Numbered from the stretch's first letter, positions 34,602 through 43,166 are shown. The stretch: DNA of 64,000 nucleotides from Streptomyces luomodiensis (GCF_031679605.1 NZ_CP117522.1:3968001-4032000), one strand, 5' to 3'. Numbers and translations are program-made. The notes: generated by a model from the letters alone, not told the origin.

Positions 34602-36398
34602 TCAGCGCATCCGCGTCGCCCACTCCTGGACCTTTTTGATCCGCTCGCGGATCTGCCCGGCCGTCGCCTCCGCGCTCGGCGGGCCGCCGCAGACCCGGCG
34701 CAGCTCGGTGTGGATCACGCCGTGCGGTTTACCGCTCTGGTGGACGTACGCGCCGACCAGCGAGTTGAGCTGTTTGCGCAGCTCCAGCAGCTCCTTGTGG
34801 GTGACCACCGGCCGCCGCTCCGCCGGGAGCTCCAGCAGATCCGCCTCCGTGTCCGGCTTCTTCCGGCTGTGCGCGATCTGCTTGGCCTGCCGCCGCTGGA
34901 GCAGCATCTGCACCTGATCGGGTTCCAGGAGCCCCGGGATGCCGAGGTAGTCCTGCTCCTCCTCGCTGCCCGGATGCGCCTGCATCCCGAACTCGGCACC
35001 GTCGTACAGCACCCGGTCGAAGACCGCGTCCGACTCCAGCGCCTCGAAGGGCAGCTGGTCCTGTTCTCCGGTGTCCTCGTCCTGCTGCTTCTCGGCCTCC
35101 TCGAGGAGCTTTTCCTCCTCCGCGTACGGGTTCTCCTCCTCGCCGTCCTTCTTCGGCTTGTCCAGGACGTGGTCGCGCTCGACCTCCATCTCATTGGCGA
35201 AGCCGAGCAGCATCGGGATGGTGGGCAGGAAGACGGACGCGGTCTCGCCGCGCCGCCGTGACCGTACGAAACGGCCGACGGCCTGGGCGAAGAAGAGCGG
35301 CGTGGAGATGGTGGTGGCGTACACCCCGACCGCCAGCCGGGGCACGTCCACGCCCTCCGACACCATGCGGACCGCGACCATCCAGCGGTCGTCGGACTGG
35401 CTGAAGTCCTCGATCCGCTGCGAGGCCGCGCTCTCGTCGGAGAGCACCAGGGTGGCCTTGGTGCCGGTGATCTCCCGGATCAGCTTGGCGTACGCACGGG
35501 CCGAGTCCTGGTCGGAGGCGATGACCAGGGCGCCCGCGTCCGGGATGCCCTTGCGGACCTCGGTCAGCCGCTGGTCCGCGGCGCGCAGCACGTTCGGCAT
35601 CCAGTCGCCGCGCGGATCGAGCGCGGTGCGCCACGCCTGGGAGACGGCGTCCTTGGTCATCGGCTCGCCCAGCCGGGCCGCGATCTCATCGCCCGCCTTG
35701 GTACGCCAGCGCATGTTGCCGCTGTAGGAGAGGAAGATGACGGGGCGCACCACACCGTCGGCGAGCGCGTTGCCGTAGCCGTAGGTGTAGTCGGCGGAGG
35801 AGCGCCGGATGCCGTCGTTGCCCTCTTCGTAGGTGACGAAGGGGATGGGGTTGGTGTCGGACCGGAACGGGGTGCCGGTGAGCGCGAGCCGCCGGGTGGC
35901 CGGCTCGAACGCCTCCAGACACGCCTCGCCCCAGGAGCGGGAGTCACCGGCGTGGTGGATCTCGTCGAGGATGACGAGCGTCTTGCGCTGCTCGATCCGG
36001 TTGCGGTGCAGCATGGGCCGCACGCCGACACCCGCGTAGGTCACGGCCACCCCGTGGTACTCCCGGCCCAGCGGCCCCGCGCTGTACTCCGGGTCCAGCT
36101 TGATGCCGATCCGGGCGGCGGCCTCCGCCCACTGCTTCTTCAGGTGCTCGGTCGGCGCGACGACCGTCACCTGCTGGACGACGTGGTGGTGCAGCAGCCA
36201 GGAGGCGAGGGTCAGCGCGAAGGTGGTCTTTCCGGCGCCGGGGGTCGCGACCGCGAGGAAGTCGCGCGGCTGCTCCTGGATGTACTTGTCCAGTGCGCCC
36301 TGCTGCCAGGCGCGCAGCTTGCTCGCGGTACCCCAGGGGGCCCGGCCGGGGAAGGCGGGCGAGAGGTGATGGCTGGTGGAGGCGGCAGTAGTACTCAC
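34602..36398 (-). CDS. DEAD/DEAH-box helicase (superfamily 2)
   Basis: 598 residues. RecA-like domain 1: Q-motif-like LRAWQQGALDKYI, Walker A ATPGAGKTTFALTLA, Walker B TLVILDEIHHAGDS, motif III LALTGTPFRSD. Domain 2: ALVIASDQDSARAYAKLI, WMVAVRMVSEGVDVPRLAVG, AQAVGRFVRSRRRGE (motif VI). An acidic Glu-rich stretch (EEENPYAEEEKLLEEAEKQQDE) precedes the C-terminal helical region. It resembles type III restriction/RAD25-like helicases but has no nuclease motif that I can see. Role in DNA repair or RNA remodelling undetermined. Confidence 0.92.
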   Translation of the reverse strand: MSTTAASTSHHLSPAFPGRAPWGTASKLRAWQQGALDKYIQEQPRDFLAVATPGAGKTTFALTLASWLLHHHVVQQVTVVAPTEHLKKQWAEAAARIGIKLDPEYSAGPLGREYHGVAVTYAGVGVRPMLHRNRIEQRKTLVILDEIHHAGDSRSWGEACLEAFEPATRRLALTGTPFRSDTNPIPFVTYEEGNDGIRRSSADYTYGYGNALADGVVRPVIFLSYSGNMRWRTKAGDEIAARLGEPMTKDAVSQAWRTALDPRGDWMPNVLRAADQRLTEVRKGIPDAGALVIASDQDSARAYAKLIREITGTKATLVLSDESAASQRIEDFSQSDDRWMVAVRMVSEGVDVPRLAVGVYATTISTPLFFAQAVGRFVRSRRRGETASVFLPTIPMLLGFANEMEVERDHVLDKPKKDGEEENPYAEEEKLLEEAEKQQDEDTGEQDQLPFEALESDAVFDRVLYDGAEFGMQAHPGSEEEQDYLGIPGLLEPDQVQMLLQRRQAKQIAHSRKKPDTEADLLELPAERRPVVTHKELLELRKQLNSLVGAYVHQSGKPHGVIHTELRRVCGGPPSAEATAGQIRERIKKVQEWATRMR

Positions 36399-36509
36399 GG
36401 TCTCCGTCGGGCTGGCTCGGCGAGGTCGGTCGGGAACCGCGTCAGCCTATCGGTGCGCTCGCTGCACCTCCGGGGGACGGCCTGGTCCCACCCAAGGGTG
36501 GGACCAGGG

Positions 36510-36893
36510 TCACATCGCCTCGTGCAGCCTCCGCAATCCGGCCGCGATCTCCCCGACGTCCTCGATCGCGCCCGAGGCCACGCCGACCACCAGCTTGTAG
36601 GCCTCGTCCTGGTCGACGTCGAGCATCTCGGTGCCGTTGAGGTCGAGGAAGACCACCGTGCACATCCACGCCATCCGTTTGTTGCCGTCCACCAGTGGGT
36701 GGTTGACGGCGAGCGACTGGAGCAGCGCGGCGGCCTTCTCGAAGAGCTCGGCGTACGCCTCTATGCCGAACATCTGCGACTGCGGGCGATGCACCGCCGA
36801 ACTCAGCAACCCCAGATCACGTACCGCGATCTGCTGCCCCCCACAGGCGATTTCCGCCAGGTCCAGCACTTCCTGGACCGTCAGGTACTTCAC
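36510..36893 (-). CDS. doc: Doc-type (death-on-curing, Fic fold) toxin
   Basis: 127 residues. Fic/Doc signature HPLVDGNKR at residues 65-73, matching H-x-F/L-x-D-G-N-K-R. Doc toxins phosphorylate EF-Tu, whereas canonical Fic proteins AMPylate; the compact length favours Doc. The GTG start follows the antitoxin stop directly (TAA then GTG), so the pair is translationally coupled. Confidence 0.9.
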   Translation of the reverse strand: MKYLTVQEVLDLAEIACGGQQIAVRDLGLLSSAVHRPQSQMFGIEAYAELFEKAAALLQSLAVNHPLVDGNKRMAWMCTVVFLDLNGTEMLDVDQDEAYKLVVGVASGAIEDVGEIAAGLRRLHEAM

Positions 36894-37097
36894 TTACTCC
36901 CCCAGCCTCCGCAGAAGGTCCGCGTGGCGTGCCGCGTACTTCGCCCCCAGGCGCCGGACCGACTCCCGGTCCGCCTCCTGCTCCAGATACCGGTCGATCG
37001 CCTGAAGCACTATGGCGTGCATACTGCGGCCCTCCTCCTCGGCCCGCTGCTTGAGCGCCTCTTGCTGGTCGTCGCGCAGACGGAGATTCATAGCCAT
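36894..37097 (-). CDS. Ribbon-helix-helix antitoxin for Doc
   Basis: 67 residues. N-terminal RHH fold MAMNLRLRDDQQEALKQRAEEEGRSMHAIVLQAIDRYL, then a charged C-terminal part (ADRESVRRLGAKYAARHADLL) that would bind and block the toxin. Antitoxin first, toxin second, is the usual order. Likely autoregulated through the palindrome 10-35 bp upstream. A second ATG two codons in is also possible. Confidence 0.85.
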   Translation of the reverse strand: MAMNLRLRDDQQEALKQRAEEEGRSMHAIVLQAIDRYLEQEADRESVRRLGAKYAARHADLLRRLGE

Positions 37098-37107
37098 ACC
37101 AGAACGG

Positions 37108-37133
37108 TACCACTATTGGGGCCACAATGGTAC
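37108..37133. promoter_or_regulatory. Putative toxin-antitoxin operator
   Basis: GTACCA at 37108-37113 and TGGTAC at 37128-37133 form an inverted repeat around the expected promoter of the antitoxin gene. It touches the stop codon of the upstream MFS gene, so the operon promoter is squeezed into a 35-bp gap. Confidence 0.5.
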
Positions 37134-38584
37134 TACTCGGTTACGGGTCGCAACCGCGTCGTCACCCAAGCCCCCACCACCGCCACCGCCGCCATCGCCG
37201 CGTAGACCGCGCCGAAGGCGGCCGGGTGGTGGGAGGTCGTGGGGCCGGTGGCGGTGATCGAGCCGCCGCCGAAGGACACGAAGAGCACACCGCTGAGGCC
37301 GACCAGGGCGATGTTGCCGAGCGCGTCGGAGACCTGGAGGGAGGCGGAGTTGCTGCCCGCGTCCTCCGGACGGGAGAGCTTCAGCAGCAGCACGCTCCCG
37401 CTGGAGATGACCAGCCCCATCCCGTAGCCGCCGAACACCCAGGCCACGGCCACCGCCCAGGCCGGCACGGAGTCGGCGAGGGCCAGGGGCACCGCCGCGA
37501 TGGACGCGGCGATGAGGAGCATGCCGAGCCCCATCATCCGTTCCCGGTACGGCTCCAGGCGGGGGCGGCTCTGGGTCCAGGAGCCCAGGGCCCAGGTGAG
37601 CCCGCCGCCGGTGAGGGAGAGACCGGCGACGGTCGCGGACAGGCCACGCTGGGTCACCAGCATCAGCGGCACGAAGCTCTCCGCGCCCACGAAGGCCCCC
37701 GCCGCCACCCCGCGCAGCAGGATCACCGACGGCAGCCCGCGGGCGGCGCGGAAGGTGCCCGCCGGGAGCAGCCGCAGGACGCACGGGACGAGCAGGGCGA
37801 GACCGGCGGCGGCCGGGACGAGGGAGAGCCAGGAGAGGTCCTGGCCCGCGTACTGGAGCAGCCCGGCGCCGGTCGCGACGGCGAGCGCGAGGAGGATGCG
37901 GCGGCGGTTCATGCCCGGGGAACGCTCGCCCGGGGGCAGGGCGCGCAGCGCGGGCAGCATCACCGCGAGCGGCGGCAGCACCAGCACCGGGATGGCGAGG
38001 AACACCCAGCGCCAGCCGGCCTGTTCGGTGACCGTCCCGGCGGCGAGCGGGCCGACGATGACCGGCAGCACCCAGGCGGCGGAGAAGGACGCCAGCACGG
38101 CGGGCTGGAGCCGCCGCGGATAGGCCCGGCCGACCACCACGTACAGCGCGACGATCACCAGCCCGCCGCCGATACCCTGCACCGCGCGCCCGCCCACGAA
38201 CATCCACATCCGCTGCGCCGAACCGGACAGCAGCAGCCCGGCGCCCAACGCCGCGATCCCGGTGAACAGCGGCGCCGACGGCCCGTTGCGGTCGCACCAC
38301 TCCCCCGACAGCGTCATCGCGAACAGGCTCGCGGTGAAGTACGCGGTGAAGGCGTACGCGTAGAGCTCGACCCCGTCCAGCGCACGGGCCGCGACCGGCA
38401 TCGCGGTGTTCACCGCGCTCGCCTCGAAGGCGATGAGGGAGACGACGGTGACGATGCCCAGGGTCAGGGCGCGATAGCGCCGCCCCAGGATGGTGTCGCC
38501 ACCGGCCGCCGGGGGCAGGGCGGCGTCCGTGACGACGGGGTCGGCGACGACAGCGTCGGCGTCATGGGAGTCGCGAGGGGTCAT
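37133..38584 (-). CDS. MFS drug transporter
   Basis: 483 residues, 12-14 membrane helices. IVTVVSLIAFEASAVNTAMPVAARAL in helix 1, SGEWCDRNGPSAPLF in the first loop, VGGRAVQGIGGGLVIVALYVVV (motif C-like), and FGGYGMGLVISSGSVLLL. Probably an antiporter for drugs or metabolites. ATG at 38584 preferred; the longer frame upstream consists of repeat sequence. No regulator adjacent except possibly genes upstream. Confidence 0.88.
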   Translation of the reverse strand: MTPRDSHDADAVVADPVVTDAALPPAAGGDTILGRRYRALTLGIVTVVSLIAFEASAVNTAMPVAARALDGVELYAYAFTAYFTASLFAMTLSGEWCDRNGPSAPLFTGIAALGAGLLLSGSAQRMWMFVGGRAVQGIGGGLVIVALYVVVGRAYPRRLQPAVLASFSAAWVLPVIVGPLAAGTVTEQAGWRWVFLAIPVLVLPPLAVMLPALRALPPGERSPGMNRRRILLALAVATGAGLLQYAGQDLSWLSLVPAAAGLALLVPCVLRLLPAGTFRAARGLPSVILLRGVAAGAFVGAESFVPLMLVTQRGLSATVAGLSLTGGGLTWALGSWTQSRPRLEPYRERMMGLGMLLIAASIAAVPLALADSVPAWAVAVAWVFGGYGMGLVISSGSVLLLKLSRPEDAGSNSASLQVSDALGNIALVGLSGVLFVSFGGGSITATGPTTSHHPAAFGAVYAAMAAVAVVGAWVTTRLRPVTE

Positions 38585-38684
38585 GGCGTCAGGGTAAGTG
38601 GCGTTCGGGCAGGTCACACCTGTCGCGGGACGGAACCGCGCTCGGCCGTTGGCCCTAGGCACCCTGGACCCTCGGGCGGCGGGC

Positions 38685-38834
38685 ACGGCGTCGCGGCGGG
38701 CACGGCGTCGCGGCGGGCGTGGGGCACGGCTTACCCGGTAGGCACGGCTTGCGCGGCAGGCGCGGGGCACGGCGTACGCGGCGGGCATGGGGCACGGCTT
38801 ACCCGGTAGGCACGGCGTACGCCGTAGGCACCGC
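38685..38834. repeat. GC-rich tandem repeat block between MFS and YeiH genes
   Basis: Two copies of a 17-bp unit (GCGGCGGGCACGGCGTC) are followed by a 67-bp-period repeat: a near-identical ~36-bp segment starting GCGGGC at 38714 and again at 38781 (GGGGCACGGCTTACCCGGTA in both). Many shorter variants of GGCACGGCGTACG also occur. The block ends at the YeiH stop codon. No protein is supported here. Confidence 0.75.
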
Positions 38835-39890
38835 TTACGCGGTGAGCAGGACGCCCCCGTACGAGGCCCCCGCGATCACCACCCACGCGCACAGCCCCAG
38901 CGCCGCGACACGAGCGCCGGTGCGGGAGAGCGAGGGAAGGTGGACGGCGCTGCCCAGGCCGAAGAGGGCGGCGGCGAGGAGGAGTTCCTGGGCCGTGGCG
39001 GCGGTGTCGAGCGCCGCGGTGGGCACCAGGCCCGTACTGCGCAGGGCGGTCATCGCGAGAAAGCCGAGGACGAACAGCGGCACCAGCGGGGGCCGCCGCC
39101 GCTCCGTCTCCGGCGCCGGCGCGCCCTCGGCGCGCGCCCGCGCCCTTACGGTGGTCGCGAGCGCCGCGACCAGCGGGGCGAGCAGGGCCACCCGCACCAG
39201 CTTGACCAGCACCGCGTCGCCCAGCGCGGCCGGCCCGGCGGTCTGCGCGGCCGCCACGACCTGGCCCACGTCGTGCACGCTCGCCCCCACCCACCGGCCG
39301 AACGCCGCGTCGCCGAGCCCCAAGGGGTGCTGGAGCAGCGGCAGGACGGCGATGGCGAGCGTGCCGCACAGCGTCACCAGCGCCACGGACGTGGCCACGT
39401 CCCGTTCCTCGCTGTCCGACACCTCGCTCACCGCACCGATCGCGGACGCCCCGCAGATGGCGTACCCCGTGGCGATCAGCAGCGGCTGATCGCCGCGCAG
39501 CCCCATCCGGCGGCCGAGCCACCAGGTGCCGCAGAAGGTGGCCGCGACCACGCCCAGGACCATCGCCACGGTGGCCCAGCCGAGGCCCAGCACATCGTCC
39601 AGGCTGAGCTTGAGCCCGAGCAGCACGATGCCCAGGCGCATCAGCCGCTTCCCGGCGAGGGAGAGCCCGGCGCGGCAGACGCCCCGGACGAGTCCGCGCG
39701 TCCCCGGCAGATGCGCGGCGACGATGCCCAGCACCACGGCGGCGGTCAGCAGGGGGACGGCGGGCAGCAGCCGGTGGACGCCCCAGGCGGCCGCGACCCC
39801 GGCCACCGCGAACCCGAGTCCGTACGCCGTGGCGGGCGGCCGCCATCCGGCCGCCTGGCGTGCCCGGCCGGGCGCGGCGGTCAGCGTCAC
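38835..39890 (-). CDS. YeiH/UPF0324 family membrane protein, putative sulfite/sulfate exporter
   Basis: 351 residues, about 10 membrane helices. Family marks: LMRLGIVLLGLKLSLDDVL, ATGYAICGASAIGAVSEVSD (the conserved GxSAI/A segment) and VGASVHDVGQVVAAAQ. GTG at 39890 overlaps the stop of the cysteine dioxygenase gene (GTGA), so translation is coupled. Since cysteine oxidation ends in sulfite, coupling supports a sulfite or sulfur-compound export role. Function of the family is not firmly established. Confidence 0.85.
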   Translation of the reverse strand: MTLTAAPGRARQAAGWRPPATAYGLGFAVAGVAAAWGVHRLLPAVPLLTAAVVLGIVAAHLPGTRGLVRGVCRAGLSLAGKRLMRLGIVLLGLKLSLDDVLGLGWATVAMVLGVVAATFCGTWWLGRRMGLRGDQPLLIATGYAICGASAIGAVSEVSDSEERDVATSVALVTLCGTLAIAVLPLLQHPLGLGDAAFGRWVGASVHDVGQVVAAAQTAGPAALGDAVLVKLVRVALLAPLVAALATTVRARARAEGAPAPETERRRPPLVPLFVLGFLAMTALRSTGLVPTAALDTAATAQELLLAAALFGLGSAVHLPSLSRTGARVAALGLCAWVVIAGASYGGVLLTA

Positions 39891-40456
39891 CGGCCGTCCG
39901 CCGTCGGAAGCTCGTAGACCCGCCGGACGCTGCTGCCGAGGCGGGCGATGTCCGCCCCGTAGACATGGATCGAGATCGCCTTCGTCCCACAGGCGTTCCA
40001 CACCCTGTGGATATCTCCGGGCGGCGCGAACCCGCACACCGCGCCGCGCGGGTTGACCACGTCCTCCACCGCGATCAGCCGCGAGCCCGGCCCGTCGGGG
40101 ACGAGGCGGTAGCGGCGTTCGTGCTCCTCGCCCTCGTGGACGCCGGTCACACACCAGGACACATGGTCATGGATCGCCGTGCGCTGGCCGGGCAGCCACA
40201 CCAGCGCGACGATCGAGAAGCTGCCGTCGGGCTCGGCGTGCAGGACGTGCTGGCGGTAGCGGTCGGGGTCGCCCTCGCACTGCCCGGGGGTGAGCAGATC
40301 GGCCGCGCCCAGGTGGGGCGCGAGCCGCTCGCCCACCAGATAGGCGGTCACATCGGGCGCCAGGCCCCGTCCGACGGCCTCGCGGACATCGCCGACGAAC
40401 GCGCCGAGGCGTGCGGTGAGGAGACGGGCGGGCGGATACGCGGTCGGGGTGGTCAT
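39887..40456 (-). CDS. Cysteine dioxygenase (cupin, type I)
   Basis: 189 residues. Oxidises L-cysteine to cysteine sulfinate with Fe(II) and O2. Metal ligands: two His in TAIHDHVSWCVTGVHEGEE and the later His in PGDIHRVWNACGTKAISIHVYG. Length and motif spacing match bacterial CDO. It is first in the operon with the YeiH exporter. A motif shared with the lysR promoter lies upstream (40517-40533), suggesting control by that LysR protein. Confidence 0.9.
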   Translation of the reverse strand: MTTPTAYPPARLLTARLGAFVGDVREAVGRGLAPDVTAYLVGERLAPHLGAADLLTPGQCEGDPDRYRQHVLHAEPDGSFSIVALVWLPGQRTAIHDHVSWCVTGVHEGEEHERRYRLVPDGPGSRLIAVEDVVNPRGAVCGFAPPGDIHRVWNACGTKAISIHVYGADIARLGSSVRRVYELPTADGR

Positions 40457-40516
40457 GGCGGCAGCGTCCTGCCGCCCGCGCCATCACGTCCAACGACAGG
40501 TTGTTGACCGATCCCC

Positions 40517-40533
40517 AAGCTCCGCTTATGGAT
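40517..40533 (-). promoter_or_regulatory. Candidate LysR site upstream of cysteine dioxygenase
   Basis: AAGC-TCC-GCTT followed by ATGGAT, in the 117-bp gap ahead of the dioxygenase start at 40456. The pattern AAGC-N3-GCTT and the 12-mer CCGCTTATGGAT both recur upstream of the lysR gene. Confidence 0.55.
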
Positions 40534-40573
40534 GGGGCGTTCGGCCCGGCGACGCGTCGCCGGCGTGCCGCGC

Positions 40574-41479
40574 TCAGCATCCGATCCGGTTCCCGGCCAC
40601 CGTCCTCAGCTCCTCCAGCACCCGCGCTGTGGCGGGGATCTCCAGATGTTCGCGCAGTACGTACGCCGAGACCCGGCGGCGCGAGGCGGGGTCCAGGGCG
40701 CGCCCGGTGACCTTCTGGTGGCACAGGAACGAGAGCACCAGCCCCGGCATCATCGCTACGCCGAGCCCCGCCGCGACCATGCTCTGCACCACCAGGTTGT
40801 CGTCGGTGGTGAAGGCGATGTCCGGGGCGAAGCCCTGCTCCGCGCATTCGTGCAGGAAGTTGGCGCGGCACCGCAGACACCCCGCGATCCAGCGCTCCCC
40901 GCTCAGCTCGGCGAGCTTGACCGCCCGCCGTCTGGCCAGCGGATGCCCGGTCGGCAGCAGCACCGTCAGCTGGTCCTCCAGCAGCGGGATCTCCACCAGC
41001 TCGGCGGGGGTTTCCTCACGCAGCCCGGGATAGGTGAAGGCGAGGGTGATGTCGCACTCCCCGCGCACCACCCGCCCCAGCGACTCCGGCGGCTCGCCCT
41101 CCAGCAGCTCCACCCGCACCCCCGGATGGGCGGTGGCGAGCCGGGCCATGGCCTCGGGGATGAGGGTCGCGTTGGCGCTGGGGAAGGCGCAGACGCGCAC
41201 CCGCCCCGAACGCAGCCGGGTGATGGCGCTCATCTGCTGCTGGGCGGTGGAGATGCTGGTCAGGATGGTGTCGGCGTGCCGGGCGAGGGTCTCCCCCGCC
41301 TCGGTGAGCCGCATCCCCCGGCCGACCCGGATGAACAGCGGGCTGCCGACGGCCCGTTCGAGCGCCTTCATCTGCTGGGTGATGGCCGGCTGGGTGTAGC
41401 CGAGGGCGCGGGCGGCCCCGGAGTAGGAGCCGGAGCGGACCACCTCATGGAACGTCTTGATGTGCCGGGAATCGAACAC
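40574..41479 (-). CDS. LysR family transcriptional regulator
   Basis: 301 residues. HTH at residues 2-60 (FDSRHIKTFHEVVRSGSYSGAARALGYTQPAITQQMKALERAVG), then a substrate-binding domain (RVRVCAFPSANATLIPEAM ... LLPTGHPLARRRAVK). GTG at 41479 used. It lies immediately upstream of the cysteine dioxygenase-YeiH operon in the same direction, and its promoter shares two sequence motifs with that operon. It probably senses cysteine or a sulfur metabolite; that is inference. Confidence 0.9.
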   Translation of the reverse strand: MFDSRHIKTFHEVVRSGSYSGAARALGYTQPAITQQMKALERAVGSPLFIRVGRGMRLTEAGETLARHADTILTSISTAQQQMSAITRLRSGRVRVCAFPSANATLIPEAMARLATAHPGVRVELLEGEPPESLGRVVRGECDITLAFTYPGLREETPAELVEIPLLEDQLTVLLPTGHPLARRRAVKLAELSGERWIAGCLRCRANFLHECAEQGFAPDIAFTTDDNLVVQSMVAAGLGVAMMPGLVLSFLCHQKVTGRALDPASRRRVSAYVLREHLEIPATARVLEELRTVAGNRIGC

Positions 41480-41498
41480 ACTCGCATCATAGGACGAT

Positions 41499-41547
41499 AT
41501 CCATAAGCGGGATTTGGAGCGGCACAAGATCACCCCAAGCTGTGCTT
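41499..41547. promoter_or_regulatory. Candidate LysR sites upstream of the lysR gene
   Basis: ATCCATAAGCGG at 41499-41510 is the exact reverse complement of a 12-mer upstream of cysteine dioxygenase. AAGC-TGT-GCTT at 41537-41547 repeats the AAGC-N3-GCTT pattern found there. Placement suggests autoregulation. The hydrolase gene at 41660 is divergent and could be affected too. Confidence 0.55.
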
Positions 41548-41659
41548 TGACAGCGTGGGCACCGCCCGCACCACCGTGCCATCGCCCCCGCCCCACCCGG
41601 TGCACGACGCCACACGGTCAAGCACGGTCAGGTCGGCGATGCTGGGGCAAGCTGGCCCC

Positions 41660-42538
41660 ATGCCGCACTACACCTCATATGACGGAACCCAGCTGGCCTA
41701 CCGCGTCCTGGCGGCCCGGGACGGCTCCGCGGGGCCGCCGCTGATCTGCCTGGCGGGCGGGCCGGGGCGGAACGCCGCGTATCTGGGCGACCTCGGCGGG
41801 CTGGACGCCCATCACACCCTCGTCGTCCCCGACAGCCGCGGCACCGGGGACTCCCCGCCGGCCGCCGACCCCGGCGGCTACGCCTTCCCCGGGCTGGCCG
41901 AGGACCTCGAGGCGCTCCGCCGCCATCTGGACCTCGGCCGCTTCGCGCTGCTCGCCCATGACGCGGCCGCCGCGACCGCCCAGGCGTACGCGGCCGCCCA
42001 CCCCGAGCGGCTCAGCCGGCTGATCCTGGTGAGTCCGGGCGCCCGGCTCCAGGGCCAACTCCCCGAGGACGCCCGGGAGATCTTCGAATCCCGCGCCGAC
42101 GAGCCCTGGTGGCAGGAGGCGTACCGGGCGGTGCAGCTGCTGCCCGACACCACCGACCTCGCCGAGGTGCGCAGACTGCTGCTCCAGGCCGCCCCCATGG
42201 CGTACGGCCGCTGGGACGAGCCCCAGCGGGCCCACGCCCGGAGCGAGGGCGAGCAGCTGGGACCGGTGGCGAGGGCCGGCTTCTGGCAGGGCGTCGACGA
42301 AGCGGGGCGGCGCGCGGTGCTGGCCCGGCTGCGCGAGGTGCCGTGCCCGGTGCTGGTGATCACCGGCGACCGGGACGCGGTGACCGGCACGCGGGCCGGG
42401 GAGGTGGTCGCCGAGTCCTTCCCGGACGGGCGGGCGCGGGCGCTGCACGGGGTGGGCCACTATCCGTGGGTCGACGATCCGGATCTCTTCCGTCAGGCGG
42501 TCGAGGACTTCCTGGCGGACCGCCCGGCGCGACCGTGA
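41660..42538 (+). CDS. Alpha/beta hydrolase (proline iminopeptidase-like) with Asp at the nucleophile position
   Basis: 292 residues. Fold marks: ICLAGGPGRNAAYLGDLGG (oxyanion HGGPG-like), LVVPDSRGTGDSPPAADPGG, and the elbow RFALLAHDAAAATAQAYAAAHPERL, where the usual GHSxG is AHDAA. Acid Asp in VLVITGDRDAVTG, His in ALHGVGHYPWVDDP. The Ser-to-Asp change and lost glycines make peptidase or esterase activity doubtful; Asp nucleophiles occur in epoxide hydrolases and dehalogenases. Stands alone before the tRNA gene. Confidence 0.85.
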   Translation: MPHYTSYDGTQLAYRVLAARDGSAGPPLICLAGGPGRNAAYLGDLGGLDAHHTLVVPDSRGTGDSPPAADPGGYAFPGLAEDLEALRRHLDLGRFALLAHDAAAATAQAYAAAHPERLSRLILVSPGARLQGQLPEDAREIFESRADEPWWQEAYRAVQLLPDTTDLAEVRRLLLQAAPMAYGRWDEPQRAHARSEGEQLGPVARAGFWQGVDEAGRRAVLARLREVPCPVLVITGDRDAVTGTRAGEVVAESFPDGRARALHGVGHYPWVDDPDLFRQAVEDFLADRPARP

Positions 42539-42719
42539 ACCGCGAACCGGGACCCGCGCACCGGGAACCGGGACCCGGACGGGAGCGCCGCGTGGCGCGC
42601 CGGACGGCGGGCGCGTCCCGGCCGACCATGAACGCGGTGTGTCAGTCGTATGGCGGCACCCGCCGATCCGTTGTGCCCGCCCCGCCCCCGCCCTATCGTC
42701 GAGAGCACAGCACGACAAC

Positions 42720-42794
42720 GGCCGTGTGCCCGAGTGGTTTAGGGGCTCGCCTGCAAAGCGAGTTACGTGGGTTCGATTCCCGCCACGGCCTCCA
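42720..42794 (+). tRNA. tRNA-Cys (GCA anticodon)
   Basis: 75 nt including an encoded CCA. Acceptor stem GGCCGTG pairs with CACGGCC (42784-42790), discriminator T, then CCA. Anticodon arm CTCGC-CTGCAAA-GCGAG with anticodon GCA at 42753-42755. T arm has GTGGG-TTCGATT-CCCGC. No intron. A strong hairpin follows six bases later. Confidence 0.95.
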
Positions 42795-42799
42795 CACCC

Positions 42800-42833
42800 A
42801 CCGCGCGGGCGCCTCCTTCGGCGCCCGCGCGGT
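42800..42833 (+). terminator. Terminator of tRNA-Cys
   Basis: A perfect 14-bp stem, ACCGCGCGGGCGCC / GGCGCCCGCGCGGT, with loop TCCTTC, followed by a short CGTTTGCG tail. Confidence 0.85.
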
Positions 42834-43001
42834 CGTTTGCGTCTCGGTCAACTCCCGCACACCCCTGGACACGCGGAAACGGGAGGCGCATGCTCGGACC
42901 ACGGAAATCACTACTGAAAAAGCGACAGAGTTCGTCTTTCGGGCGCCTCTGAAATGGGCTTTCACGCGGTCGCCACCGAACGCTTCCGAGTCCTCCGCAA
43001 C

Positions 43002-43032
43002 TTGTGAAGATTTTCGGGCAATCGGTTAAGAT
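43002..43032 (+). promoter_or_regulatory. Possible vegetative promoter of the NRPS gene
   Basis: TTGTGA at 43002-43007 and TAAGAT at 43027-43032 with 19 bp between (18 bp if TTAAGA is used) fit a sigma-HrdB-type promoter, about 135 bp upstream of the TTG start. The 372-bp gap from 42795 to 43166 is A/T-richer than its surroundings and otherwise holds only the tRNA terminator. Confidence 0.4.
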
Positions 43033-43166
43033 CGCGCCAACTGCCCTGGCACGCCCGCCGCCTCGCATGGTTCCTCTCCTAAAGTCGAACAGGTGCCTGC
43101 AACCACCCCCCGTGGCCGCCAGGCATTTTTGTTTCGACCACGTTTCATGTCCCATATGGGGGAATC

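Noticed and set aside
38719..39489. Frame with GTAYAVGTAYAV-like repeats
   Set aside because: Lies on the minisatellite and antisense to YeiH; repeats are DNA-level.
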